Source: Acidobacteriota bacterium (GTDB lineage Bacteria; Acidobacteriota; Blastocatellia; RBC074). Taken from it: DNA of 55,499 nucleotides. The notes beneath the pieces were generated by a model. That model saw only the letters and a list, made by a program, of their open reading frames with translations. It was not told the origin of the DNA and did not search any database. Position 1 is the first letter of the stretch. Every line of letters starts with the position of its first letter. Positions 16,081 through 24,318 of this stretch are shown in pieces. The position numbers and the translations under genes are program-made. The stretch lies in the NCBI GenBank assembly GCA_016196035.1, contig JACPYM010000110.1:1-55499 (forward strand). The letters are read 5' to 3'.

Positions 16081-17067
16081 ATGAACGACGATTACGACAG
16101 CCCGTGGAAAGAAGCGCTGGAAAGTTATTTCCGCGAATTTCTCGAATTGCTCTTTCCCGCCGCCGCGCGCGAGATTGAATGGTCGCGCGGCTTTGAGTTT
16201 CTCGAACAGGAATTGCGCCAGATCACGCGCGAAGCCGAAAGCGGGCGACGCGCAGTGGACAAACTCGTGCGCGTATACCGGCGCGACGGCGCGGAAGCCT
16301 GGGTGCTCATTCACATCGAAGTGCAAGGTCAATGGGAAGCCGATTTCGCGGCACGCATGTTCGCATGCAATTATCGGATCTTCGACTTGTTTCAACAACG
16401 CGTGGCGAGCTTTGCCGTGCTGAGTGACGAAAATCCCCACTGGCGGCCCAACGCCTTTGGGTATGACTTGTGGGGCAGTCGTGTGCGCTTCGACTTCCCC
16501 AGCATCAAGCTGCTGGATTTCACGGCGCGTTGGGAAGAGTTGGAAGCCAGTGATAATCTCTTCGCCGTCGTCGTGATGGCGCATTTGAAAACGCAAGAAA
16601 CGCGCAGCGATAATCAAGGCCGTTACACTTGGAAAATGTGCCTGCTGCGCATGCTATATGAACGCGGCGTCGCTGCCGTTGACGTGCGCAAACTCTTTCA
16701 CGTAATTGACTGGCTGATGCGCCTGCCCAAAGAGTTGGGGCAAGCTTGGTGGCAGGAATTTCAGGCTTTTGAGGAGAAACAACGTATGCCTTACGTAACA
16801 AGCGTTGAAGAAATCGGGATTGAAAAAGGGATTGAAAAAGGGATTGAAAAAGGATTGATGAGGGGCCGTGAAGAAGGCCGTACCAGTGTCCTGAAAGCGT
16901 TGCGGCAGATGCTCGTGCTGCGCTTTGGCGCACTGCCTGGGAGTCTGGCTGCGCGGTTGGGCGAACTGAGTTTGCCACAACTCAATCCGTTACTGGATGC
17001 GGCCCTCGCGGCGCCGACGCTGGAAGAATTCTTGCGCCATCTGCCAACCACGACCGCCAACAACTGA
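16081..17067 (+). CDS. Second Rpn family PD-(D/E)XK nuclease with DUF4351 C-terminus
   Basis: This 328-residue protein has the same layout as the Rpn gene at 5.7 kb but is clearly diverged. Active-site candidates are D60 and the LIHIEVQGQ strand (E80, Q82). The C-terminal coil is GIEK repeated three times and encoded by 12-nt repeats, followed by a DUF4351 region (LRQMLVLRFGALPGS...LSLPQLNPLLDAAL). ATG 16081 has GGAG 6 nt upstream; the longer TTG start is not supported. It lies 77 bp after hydantoinase B and 1 bp before the amidase gene. It may act in recombination or defence. Confidence 0.88.
   Translation: MNDDYDSPWKEALESYFREFLELLFPAAAREIEWSRGFEFLEQELRQITREAESGRRAVDKLVRVYRRDGAEAWVLIHIEVQGQWEADFAARMFACNYRIFDLFQQRVASFAVLSDENPHWRPNAFGYDLWGSRVRFDFPSIKLLDFTARWEELEASDNLFAVVVMAHLKTQETRSDNQGRYTWKMCLLRMLYERGVAAVDVRKLFHVIDWLMRLPKELGQAWWQEFQAFEEKQRMPYVTSVEEIGIEKGIEKGIEKGLMRGREEGRTSVLKALRQMLVLRFGALPGSLAARLGELSLPQLNPLLDAALAAPTLEEFLRHLPTTTANN
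16786..17067 (+). CDS. Possible intragenic RpnS-like short product (second copy)
   Basis: In-frame ATG 16786 is preceded by GAGGAG at about 9 nt and would encode a 93-residue protein starting MPYVTSVEEIG. It covers the GIEK coil and DUF4351 region. The start motif (M-x-Y-I/V-T-S-x-E) matches the internal start of the Rpn gene at 5.7 kb, even though the two genes have diverged, which argues for selection on this start. Confidence 0.42.
   Translation: MPYVTSVEEIGIEKGIEKGIEKGLMRGREEGRTSVLKALRQMLVLRFGALPGSLAARLGELSLPQLNPLLDAALAAPTLEEFLRHLPTTTANN
16816..16851 (+). repeat. Three 12-nt tandem repeats in second Rpn gene
   Basis: There are three exact copies of GGGATTGAAAAA, encoding Gly-Ile-Glu-Lys repeats, with a partial fourth copy after them. 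The position within the protein is the same as the GKLE repeats of the other Rpn gene, but the repeat sequence differs. Confidence 0.9.
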
Positions 17068-17068
17068 C

Positions 17069-17698
17069 ATGACCGACACCCTGGATTTTTACAAAAGCCG
17101 CGGCTTGGCCCAGCGAGTGGGTTTCGGCGCGCGTCCGGCGCTGCTCATCGTTGATTTCATCAAGGGCTTCACCGACCTCGCCTCGCCACTCGCTTCCAAC
17201 CTGGACAAAGAGATTGCCGCGACGAAAAAAGCCCTCAATGCCGCGCGCAAACTGAAATTGCCGATTGCGTTTACGACGGTCGAATACGACGCGGGCTTTC
17301 GTGATGCGGGCGTGTTCATCAAAAAAGTCCCGTCGCTGGCCGTGCTCAAGAAAGGCTCCACTTGGGTCGAAGTGGATGACCGTTTGAAGCCGCGCGCCAA
17401 CGAACACGTGCTGGTCAAGAAATACGCCAGCGCCTTTTTCGGTACCGCGCTGGCTTCGACGCTGACGGCTGCGGGCGTAGATACGCTGTTGCTCGCGGGC
17501 TGCACGACTTCGGGGTGTGTGCGCGCTTCGGCAGTGGATGGCTGCCAGCACGGCTTCCGCACAATCGTGATTGAGGAGTGCGTGGGCGACCGGGCACAAG
17601 GGCCGCACCTGGCCAACCTGTTCGACATCAATGCGAAGTATGGCGATGTGATTACACTGGCAGAAACGCTGGCCTATCTAAAAACGGTGGCGGCATGA
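17069..17698 (+). CDS. Isochorismatase-family amidohydrolase, N-carbamoylsarcosine amidase-like
   Basis: The 209-residue protein has the cysteine-hydrolase triad of the family: D29 in LLIVDF, K118 in VLVKKYASAFF and C150 in GCTTSGCVRASAVD. The TSGCVRA form is typical of N-carbamoylsarcosine amidase and related ureidohydrolases. With hydantoinase A and B nearby it could complete N-methylhydantoin to N-carbamoylsarcosine to sarcosine. The start codon follows the preceding Rpn stop by one base, and its own stop overlaps the GNAT start (ATGA). Confidence 0.88.
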   Translation: MTDTLDFYKSRGLAQRVGFGARPALLIVDFIKGFTDLASPLASNLDKEIAATKKALNAARKLKLPIAFTTVEYDAGFRDAGVFIKKVPSLAVLKKGSTWVEVDDRLKPRANEHVLVKKYASAFFGTALASTLTAAGVDTLLLAGCTTSGCVRASAVDGCQHGFRTIVIEECVGDRAQGPHLANLFDINAKYGDVITLAETLAYLKTVAA

Positions 17699-18204
17699 CG
17701 CAAGCTCTGATTGAAACTGAACGATTGTGGTTGCGCACGATCACACACGCTGATTTCGCCGACCTGTTCGCCATCTGGTCGGATGCCGAGACCTTGCGGT
17801 TCTATCCGAACACACTTGACGAAGCAGCGATGCGCGCCTGGATTGAGCGCAACCTGAAACGCTATGAAGAGTATGGTCGCGGCCTTTATGCCGTGCTGCG
17901 CAAGGCCGATCAGCAATTCGTCGGCGATTGCGGCCTAGTCGTGCAAGATGTCGAAGGCGTGGCGGAACTCGAAGTCGGCTATCAATTCAACAAGCAGTTT
18001 TGGGGCCACGGCTATGCGACCGAAGCGGCGCGCGGGTGCATGGATTTTGCGCGTGACCAGTTAAACCGTGAGCGCATCATCTCGATGATCCGGCCCGAAA
18101 ATCTGCCGTCGCGCCGCGTGGCTGAACGCAATGGGTTGCAGATCGAAAAGAAAGTCTTCTGGCGCGGCTTCGATCATTTTGTTTACGCCGCAGTTTTGCA
18201 ATAA
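17695..18204 (+). CDS. GNAT family N-acetyltransferase (RimJ/RimL-like)
   Basis: The 169-residue protein shows the Acetyltransf_3 pattern: IETERLWLRTITHADFADLF near the start, ELEVGYQFNKQFWGHGYATEA (acetyl-CoA loop) in the middle, and NLPSRRVAERNGLQ near the end. It probably acetylates a small molecule or a protein N-terminus; no target is evident. It overlaps the amidase gene by four bases (ATGA), so the two are translationally coupled. Confidence 0.9.
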   Translation: MTQALIETERLWLRTITHADFADLFAIWSDAETLRFYPNTLDEAAMRAWIERNLKRYEEYGRGLYAVLRKADQQFVGDCGLVVQDVEGVAELEVGYQFNKQFWGHGYATEAARGCMDFARDQLNRERIISMIRPENLPSRRVAERNGLQIEKKVFWRGFDHFVYAAVLQ

Positions 18205-18217
18205 CGAGAACAACGCT

Positions 18218-19429
18218 ATGCAAGAGAGCATTCCGCCGCGGCCATTGGAAGGCGTGCGCGTTTTGGAAATGGGCCAGTTGCTGGCTGGGCCATTCGCCAG
18301 CGTCTTGCTGGCCTGGTTTGGCGCGGAAGTCATCAAGATCGAACCGCCGGGCACGGGCGATCCGCTGCGCAAATGGCGCAAGCTGCACAAAGGCACGGCG
18401 CTCTGGTGGTACATCTTGGGGCGCAACAAAAAATGCGTCACGCTCAACCTGCGCGAACCGCGCGGCCACGTAATCGTCAAGCAACTCGTCGGCAAAGTGG
18501 ATGTCGTGCTCGAAAATTTCAAACCCGGCACGCTGGAAAAATGGGGCTTGGGGTATGAAGTATTGAAAGCCATCAATCCGAAATTGATTATGGCGCGCGT
18601 GTCGGGTTACGGGCAGACGGGGCCGTTAGCATCCAAACCTGGTTACGCCAACGTGGCGGAAGGTTTCAGCGGGATGCGTTACGTCACGGGCTACCCTGAT
18701 CGTCCGCCCGCGCGCCCGAATCTGAGCATGGGCGATACGCTCGCCGGCTTGCACGCGGCGCTCGGCATTCTGATGGCGCTTTATCATCGTGATACGAAAC
18801 AGACCGGCCAAGGGCAAATGGTGGACGTGGCGATTTATGAAGCCTGTTTCAACATGATGGAATCGGTGATCCCCGAATACGACAAGCTCGGTGAAATCCG
18901 CGAGCGGCAAGGCTCCAAAATTTCCGGCATCGTGCCAACCGCGACCTATCCGACCAAAGACGGCAAATACATCATCATCGGCGGCAATGGCGATTCGATT
19001 TACAAACGCCTGATGACCGCCGCCGGACGCACAGACTTGGCAAATGACCCGCGCCTCGCGCACAACGAAGGCCGTGTCACACACGAAGCCCTGATTGACG
19101 CGGCAATTGAAGAATGGACGCGCAGCCACAGCTACGACGAATTGATCGCGGCGCTCGAAGCGGCCGACGTGCCGAGCGGGCCGATCTATAACGCCGCCGA
19201 CATCGTGGGCGACCCGCATTATCAAGCGCGCGGCATGTTCGAGGATTGCGACATCGGCGAAGGCGAGACGGTCAAGCTGCCGACCTTTGTGCCGAAGCTG
19301 AGCGAGACGCCGGGCGGTACGTCGTGGGTCGGGCCAGCGTTGGGCGCGCATAATCAGGAAGTGTATGGCAAGCTGTTGGGGATGAGCGCTGATGAGATCG
19401 CGCAGTTGCAAGCTGATGGTGTAATCTAA
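18218..19429 (+). CDS. Class III CoA transferase (CaiB/BaiF family)
   Basis: The 403-residue protein has the family opening LEGVRVLEMGQLLAGPFAS, the CoA-binding IKIEPPGTGDPLR and the catalytic aspartate D173 in LSMGDTLAG. Such enzymes move CoA between organic acids (formyl, succinyl, carnitine and similar). With the HMG-CoA lyase gene 4 kb downstream it might serve a leucine- or C5/C6-dicarboxylate-type degradation, but the acid is unknown. ATG 18218 follows the GNAT stop by 13 bp; a longer frame overlaps GNAT and is not used. Confidence 0.9.
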   Translation: MQESIPPRPLEGVRVLEMGQLLAGPFASVLLAWFGAEVIKIEPPGTGDPLRKWRKLHKGTALWWYILGRNKKCVTLNLREPRGHVIVKQLVGKVDVVLENFKPGTLEKWGLGYEVLKAINPKLIMARVSGYGQTGPLASKPGYANVAEGFSGMRYVTGYPDRPPARPNLSMGDTLAGLHAALGILMALYHRDTKQTGQGQMVDVAIYEACFNMMESVIPEYDKLGEIRERQGSKISGIVPTATYPTKDGKYIIIGGNGDSIYKRLMTAAGRTDLANDPRLAHNEGRVTHEALIDAAIEEWTRSHSYDELIAALEAADVPSGPIYNAADIVGDPHYQARGMFEDCDIGEGETVKLPTFVPKLSETPGGTSWVGPALGAHNQEVYGKLLGMSADEIAQLQADGVI

Positions 19430-19447
19430 GGGCGAGGAGTAACAACG

Positions 19448-19669
19448 ATGCTCAATCTAGAACGCATTATTACCATCGAACCCGGTAAACGGGGCGGCAA
19501 ACCTTGTATTCGCGGGATGCGCATTACCGTTGCCGATGTGCTGGGCTGGCTCGCTTCAGGAATGACGCCAGTTCAGATTCTTGATGACTTTCCCGAACTG
19601 ACCGAGCGGGATATTCGGGCTTGCCTGCAATTTGCGGCGCAACGCGAACGCCAAACGGTTTACGCTTAG
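19448..19669 (+). CDS. DUF433 antitoxin-like protein
   Basis: The 73-residue protein matches DUF433: ITIEPGKRGGKPCIRGMRITV followed by a helix-turn-helix-like VLGWLASGMTPVQILDDFPELTERDI. DUF433 proteins are usually encoded directly upstream of a DUF5615 PIN-like toxin, as here (9-bp gap). It probably binds the toxin and represses its own promoter. A good GAGGAG lies before the ATG. Confidence 0.9.
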   Translation: MLNLERIITIEPGKRGGKPCIRGMRITVADVLGWLASGMTPVQILDDFPELTERDIRACLQFAAQRERQTVYA

Positions 19670-19678
19670 CCAGTCGTG

Positions 19679-20017
19679 ATGGCGATGAAATTGCTGCTGG
19701 ATCAGAATCTCTCGTACAAATTGCTGAAACAGCTTGAACCTTATTATCCAGCCTCGGCGCATATTCGTTTGCTTGGAATGGCTGAAGAAGCGGATCGGGC
19801 GATTTGGCAGTTTGCCAAAGACAATGATTTTGTGGTGGTCACCCAAGACGCCGACTTTGAATTGCTCTCACAACTGTATGGCTTCCCGCCCAAAGTAATC
19901 TGGTTGCGTTGCGGAAATACAGCCTCTGCCAATATCCTGCGCCTGCTGATCGAAAACCACGAACTGTTATACGCATTCGCCGCCGATGATTTGGTGGCTT
20001 GCCTGGAATTGCATTGA
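19679..20017 (+). CDS. DUF5615 PIN-like toxin
   Basis: The 112-residue protein has the small PIN-like fold pattern: KLLLDQNLS at the start (D8), FVVVTQDADF (D57, D59) and a late VIWLRCGN strand. These acidic residues form the putative metal site of an RNase. It pairs with the DUF433 gene just upstream as a type II toxin-antitoxin module. GTG 19676 and ATG 19679/19685 are all possible starts. It ends 10 bp before the malic enzyme gene. Confidence 0.87.
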   Translation: MAMKLLLDQNLSYKLLKQLEPYYPASAHIRLLGMAEEADRAIWQFAKDNDFVVVTQDADFELLSQLYGFPPKVIWLRCGNTASANILRLLIENHELLYAFAADDLVACLELH

Positions 20018-20027
20018 GTAAACCGCT

Positions 20028-21455
20028 ATGACCCCAAGACCAACTGAAGGCTACAGCATCACCCTGCGTTTACGGCTTGCCAACAAACCCGGCACGCTTG
20101 GCAAAGTCACCTCCGCCATCGGCATGGCGGGCGGCAACATCGGCGCCATTGACATCGTCGAAGCCGGTTCCAATCAACTGGTGCGCGACATCACCGTCGC
20201 GGCGGGCAATGACCATCACGCCCAAGAGATCGCCGCCGCCGTCAACGCGCTCCCGGATGTCACGGTCATCAATGTCTCTGACCGCGTCTTCCTCTTGCAC
20301 ATCGGCGGCAAGATCGAAGTCAAAAGCAAAATCCCGATTCAGACGCGCGCTGATTTGTCGCGCGCCTATACGCCCGGCGTGGCCCGCGTCTGCACGGCGA
20401 TTGCCGAAGACCCCAGCAAAGTTTTCAACCTGACGATCAAACGCAACACCGTCGCCGTCGTCACCGATGGCACCGCCGTGCTCGGCCTGGGCGACATCGG
20501 CCCCGCCGCCGCGCTGCCCGTGATGGAAGGCAAGGCCATGCTCTTCAAAGAATTCGCGGGGATTGACGCCTTCCCCATTTGCCTCGACACCAAAGACGTA
20601 GACGAGATCGTCCGCACCGTCAAAGCCATCGCACCCGGCTTCGGCGGTATCAACCTCGAAGACATCGCCGCTCCGCGCTGTTTTGAAGTCGAGCAACGCT
20701 TGCGCAAAGAACTGGACATCCCCGTCTTTCACGATGACCAGCACGGCACCGCCGTCGTCGTCCTCGCCGCCGCGATCAACGCCCTGAAGATCGTCGGCAA
20801 GAAGATGGACGAGATCAAAGTCGTCGTCACCGGCACCGGCGCGGCGGGCACGGCCTGCGCGAAGATGCTGAGGCACGCCGGTGTGCGCAACCTGATCGGC
20901 TGCGATTTGCACGGCGTGATCTATCACGAACGTTCCGAAGGGATGAACGAAGGCTTGCGCTGGTGGGCCGAAGAGACCAACCCCGACAATTTGCGCGGCG
21001 AATTAAAAGACGTGATTGCGGGCGCAGACCTCTTCCTCGGCGTTTCGACCGGTGGCATCCTCTCGGTCGAAATGGTGCAAAGCATGGCGCGCGATCCCGT
21101 AATCTTCGCGCTCGCCAACCCCAACCCCGAAATCGCGCCCGAAGAAGCCGCGCCGTTTGCAAAAGTGATTGCCTCGGGACGTTCGGACTATCCCAACCAG
21201 ATCAACAACGTGCTCTGCTTCCCCGGCATTTTCCGTGGCGCGCTCGATTGCCGCGCCTCCGAGATCAACGAAGAGATGAAGCTGGCGGCGGCCTACGCCA
21301 TCGCCAACATCATCGCCGACGCCGAACTCGATCCCGATTACATCATCCCCTCGGTCTTCAACCGGCGCGTCACCCCGGCGGTGGCGGCAGCAGTCGAAGA
21401 AGCTGCGCGGCGTTCTGGCGTAGCGCGGCGCGAACGGACAAACCTCGATGGTTGA
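20028..21455 (+). CDS. NAD(P)-dependent malic enzyme with N-terminal ACT domain
   Basis: This 475-residue enzyme decarboxylates malate to pyruvate. An ACT regulatory domain (about 5-82: LRLANKPGTLGKVTSAIGMAGGN...) precedes the catalytic domain with SRAYTPGVA, the metal and substrate region FGGINLEDIAAPRCFE and IPVFHDDQHGTA. The NAD-binding VVVTGTGAAGTA and LANPNPEI follow. The ACT domain suggests control by a small ligand, perhaps an amino acid. It is the short bacterial form without a phosphotransacetylase domain. Confidence 0.94.
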   Translation: MTPRPTEGYSITLRLRLANKPGTLGKVTSAIGMAGGNIGAIDIVEAGSNQLVRDITVAAGNDHHAQEIAAAVNALPDVTVINVSDRVFLLHIGGKIEVKSKIPIQTRADLSRAYTPGVARVCTAIAEDPSKVFNLTIKRNTVAVVTDGTAVLGLGDIGPAAALPVMEGKAMLFKEFAGIDAFPICLDTKDVDEIVRTVKAIAPGFGGINLEDIAAPRCFEVEQRLRKELDIPVFHDDQHGTAVVVLAAAINALKIVGKKMDEIKVVVTGTGAAGTACAKMLRHAGVRNLIGCDLHGVIYHERSEGMNEGLRWWAEETNPDNLRGELKDVIAGADLFLGVSTGGILSVEMVQSMARDPVIFALANPNPEIAPEEAAPFAKVIASGRSDYPNQINNVLCFPGIFRGALDCRASEINEEMKLAAAYAIANIIADAELDPDYIIPSVFNRRVTPAVAAAVEEAARRSGVARRERTNLDG

Positions 21456-21494
21456 GGCTTGCCCGGCCAGTGTGGAGGCTGGCAACATACGGCT

Positions 21495-22673
21495 ATGATC
21501 GAAAAGATAACCCTCGATAATTTTAAGAGCCATGCTCACACCGAGATTGAACTGGGGAGAGTCACGGCGTTGGTGGGGCCGAATGGTTGCGGCAAGACTT
21601 CAGTTTTGCAAGCAATCTATTTGCTATCGCAACTTGTTGATAAGCCTTGGAGCGAGCTTAGGAGTGGACAGGTCAATCCCATATCATTTACCAGGTCTAG
21701 TGCCGGACATTCGCACATTTCGCTTCAAGGCAAATACAAATTCGCTTCATCCTATCTCAATTGGTATGTGGCCGTGGGATTTAACCCAAACGACGTTATC
21801 GTTCATTCGGCTGGCAATTCACCAGAATACTGGGATTTAATTAGCTTCAAGCCTGAAGACCGAGTTTTTGCCGACGGCACAACCGTGCAACCTGATAAAC
21901 CCTTGGCAACAATTCTTGATAGCGTACAAGCCATCGCTCTGAAAAACATCGCTTATTTCAAAGCCGATTACAGACAACTTGCACAACCTTCCTACTCTGA
22001 GGAGCTTCAACCTCAAATCGCCATTGATGGTAGCAATCTTGCCTCTGTTATCACTTTTATTATTGGGGCTGCCTATGAGCGGCATAATGAAGTTCTTCAA
22101 CAGCTTCAGGAAATTGTGCCAGAAGTAAAAGGCATTCGGGTAAGACCTGCGAAGGTTAAAAAAGAGCGAGAGCGAAGCCTATCAATTGACGGAAAACAAT
22201 TTTCTTATAACGAAGGTATTGAGCTAACAGGCAACGAACTGATCTTTGACACTACAGCGAGTAAGGCAATCCCTGCATCCTCGATGGGTGATGGCACTTT
22301 GTTAGCCTTGGGAATACTGACCTTGTTCCAATATAAAGTGGATCAATCAATTATATTAATTGATGATATTGAACACGGGTTACACCCGATTGCTCAACGT
22401 CGGCTCATCCAGATGCTGGCAAAGCTGGCAGAAAAGCAAAATAAACAAATACTTTTCACGACTCATTCGCCTTATGTCCTTGATGTTCTGGACGCAAAAG
22501 ACGTTTGGGTGATGTCAAAAGACCAGGAAGGCATCAGCCATTGCAAACGCCTCAGCGACCACCCCGATTCAAAACACGCTTTAGAAGTTCTGACCACTGG
22601 TGAACTCTGGGACGCAGAAGGCGAGCAATGGGTAACGGGTGAAACTGAAACGATGGAGCCGGCGCATGCTTGA
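21495..22673 (+). CDS. AAA/ABC-type ATPase, first gene of a two-gene OLD-like pair
   Basis: The 392-residue ATPase opens MIEKITLDNFKSHAHTEIEL, typical of RecF/OLD-type ATPases that act on DNA. Walker A is GPNGCGKTS (28-36), a signature-like SSMGDGT comes before Walker B ILIDDIEHG (287-295), and the H-loop is FTTHSPYVLDVL. The tail LTTGELWDAEGEQWV is common in OLD-like ATPases. No TOPRIM domain is fused; the next gene supplies a TOPRIM-like protein and overlaps it by 8 bp. The gene is visibly richer in A+T than its neighbours, suggesting horizontal acquisition. Anti-phage defence is the likely role. Confidence 0.85.
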   Translation: MIEKITLDNFKSHAHTEIELGRVTALVGPNGCGKTSVLQAIYLLSQLVDKPWSELRSGQVNPISFTRSSAGHSHISLQGKYKFASSYLNWYVAVGFNPNDVIVHSAGNSPEYWDLISFKPEDRVFADGTTVQPDKPLATILDSVQAIALKNIAYFKADYRQLAQPSYSEELQPQIAIDGSNLASVITFIIGAAYERHNEVLQQLQEIVPEVKGIRVRPAKVKKERERSLSIDGKQFSYNEGIELTGNELIFDTTASKAIPASSMGDGTLLALGILTLFQYKVDQSIILIDDIEHGLHPIAQRRLIQMLAKLAEKQNKQILFTTHSPYVLDVLDAKDVWVMSKDQEGISHCKRLSDHPDSKHALEVLTTGELWDAEGEQWVTGETETMEPAHA

Positions 22674-23391
22674 GTTCGTGGTGGTGGTGGAAAACAATTC
22701 AGATGCCCGGCATATTTGTACCTTGGCTGACCGTGTCTTTGCCGAGCGAGTGGATTGGATTGACGCGACGACTGTTGACAACTTTCGCCTCTGGCGTGGT
22801 TTTGAAGCTGGTACAACCAGCACAACTTGGCGCGAGATCAAGACCGATGCTAAGCAAAAGCTGCCGCGCTTCCGCCGCCGCACGAATGACGAACCGCAAG
22901 GCATCGCTTATGCGGAAAGCCGCAAAGTCATCGCATTGGTCGAGAAACTTCAAAGAACTCAGCAGATTGACGCCTTGATTCTCTTCAAAGATTTAGACAA
23001 TCAGCCAGAAAGACGCGCGGGAATGCGGCAAGCAAGAAAAGAAGTTGAGAAGCAGATTCTCGTCGTCTTGGCTACCGCCAAATGGAAACGCGAGGCGTGG
23101 ATTTTGAATGGTTTTGAGCCGTCGCATAAACGCGAGGAGGAATTGCTGGCTGACCTATGCCAAAAGCTAGGGTTTGATCCCCGGCTGAATGCGGAAAATC
23201 TTCATCATCTGACTACAGATGATTCCAAGCATATCTTGGATGCTTTGCTGCAAGATCACGCTTCGGGCAAGAAACGTTACGAACGTGAAGAGCAATGCTG
23301 GCTTGAGGTTTCGCTTGAAACTCTTCGGCAGCGTGGGAAAGAAACCTTGTTGACTGATTATCTGGATGAGGTAGAAACCCATTTGCTGTAG
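22666..23391 (+). CDS. TOPRIM/DUF4276-like protein, partner of the AAA ATPase
   Basis: The 241-residue protein shows the sparse TOPRIM pattern: a buried strand ending in a glutamate (FVVVVENNSD, E9) and, after about 100 residues, a strand ending in D-x-D (LILFKDLDNQ, D109 and D111). It also has the KREAWIL motif and a late LGFDP...DDSKHILDALL segment, as in DUF4276-like nucleases. It probably acts as the metal-dependent nuclease or effector switched by the ATPase. The 8-bp overlap (ATGCTTGA) shows tight translational coupling. Identity as TOPRIM is inferred from residue spacing only. Confidence 0.65.
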   Translation: MLEFVVVVENNSDARHICTLADRVFAERVDWIDATTVDNFRLWRGFEAGTTSTTWREIKTDAKQKLPRFRRRTNDEPQGIAYAESRKVIALVEKLQRTQQIDALILFKDLDNQPERRAGMRQARKEVEKQILVVLATAKWKREAWILNGFEPSHKREEELLADLCQKLGFDPRLNAENLHHLTTDDSKHILDALLQDHASGKKRYEREEQCWLEVSLETLRQRGKETLLTDYLDEVETHLL

Positions 23392-23429
23392 CTTCTTGAT
23401 CCATCATTTACCTATCGAAAAGCTGAGCA

Positions 23430-24317
23430 ATGAAACTACCCAACCGCGTCATCCTCATGGACGTCAGCCCCCGCGACGGCCTCCAATCCGAACCCATCTT
23501 CGTCCCGACCGAAAAGAAGATCGCGCTGATCGAACGGCTCATCGCCGCCGGGGTGCGCAAGATCGAGGCGACTTCCTTCGTTTCACCGAAGTGGGTGCCG
23601 CAGATGGCCGATGCCGAGGCGCTGTTACAGGCCGTCGCGCCTGCGCATCCCGACGTGACCTTTGAAGTGCTGTTGCCGAATGAAAAAGGCTACGACCGCG
23701 CGCATGCAACGGGCTTGCTCAAAGCGGCGGGCTTCGTCGTCGCCGCGACCGAGGCGCTAAACGTTAAGAACGTGAATATGAGTGTGGCTGATTCGATGCG
23801 TCAGTTCGCCGCCATCGCCGCACGCGCCAAGGCCGATGGCGTGCGTATTCGCGGGACAATCGGCGTCTCGTTCGTCTGCCCTTACGAAGGCAAGGTGCCG
23901 CGTGCGCGCGTCGTGGCATTGGCTGACGAATACTTCAACGCGGGCGCGGATGAGGTGGCGATTGCCGACACGATTGGCCGTGCGATGCCGAATGATGTTT
24001 ACGCAGTCTTCGCCGCTGTGAAAGACCGCTGGCCCGGCAACCCGCTGGCTGGGCACTTTCACGACACTTACAAGATGGCCCTGACGAACATTTTCGCCGC
24101 CATGCAAGCGGGCGCGGATGTCTTTGATTGCGCCGTTGGCAATCTGGGCGGCTGCCAATTCGCCAAAGGCGCGACGGGCAACGTTTCGACTGAACAATTG
24201 GTTTATCTGCTAAATGGCATGGGTATTGAAACCGGCATCCGGCACGACCGCATTGTGGAAGTGGGCCAGTGGGCCAAAGGGTTGATCGCTCCCTTAGCGA
24301 TTGAGGCGAGCGCATAA
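23430..24317 (+). CDS. mvaB: Hydroxymethylglutaryl-CoA lyase
   Basis: The 295-residue TIM-barrel enzyme cleaves 3-hydroxy-3-methylglutaryl-CoA to acetoacetate and acetyl-CoA, the last step of leucine degradation. Key parts are DVSPRDGLQ (R15, D16), [10 protein letters not shown], the metal histidines in GHFHDT (H209, H211) and the catalytic cysteine loop [18 protein letters not shown] (C242). Its length equals the family norm. Paralogues act on other 3-hydroxy-acyl-CoAs, so the CoA transferase at 18.2 kb may feed it. The ATG has only a weak ribosome-binding site. Confidence 0.94.
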   Translation: MKLPNRVILMDVSPRDGLQSEPIFVPTEKKIALIERLIAAGVRKIEATSFVSPKWVPQMADAEALLQAVAPAHPDVTFEVLLPNEKGYDRAHATGLLKAAGFVVAATEALNVKNVNMSVADSMRQFAAIAARAKADGVRIRGTIGVSFVCPYEGKVPRARVVALADEYFNAGADEVAIADTIGRAMPNDVYAVFAAVKDRWPGNPLAGHFHDTYKMALTNIFAAMQAGADVFDCAVGNLGGCQFAKGATGNVSTEQLVYLLNGMGIETGIRHDRIVEVGQWAKGLIAPLAIEASA

Positions 24318-24318
24318 C

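Noticed and set aside
21495-23391. Direct identification as the PARIS system
   Set aside because: The ATPase/TOPRIM split is similar, but I cannot see AriB-specific (DUF4435) features in the second protein, so only a looser comparison is made.
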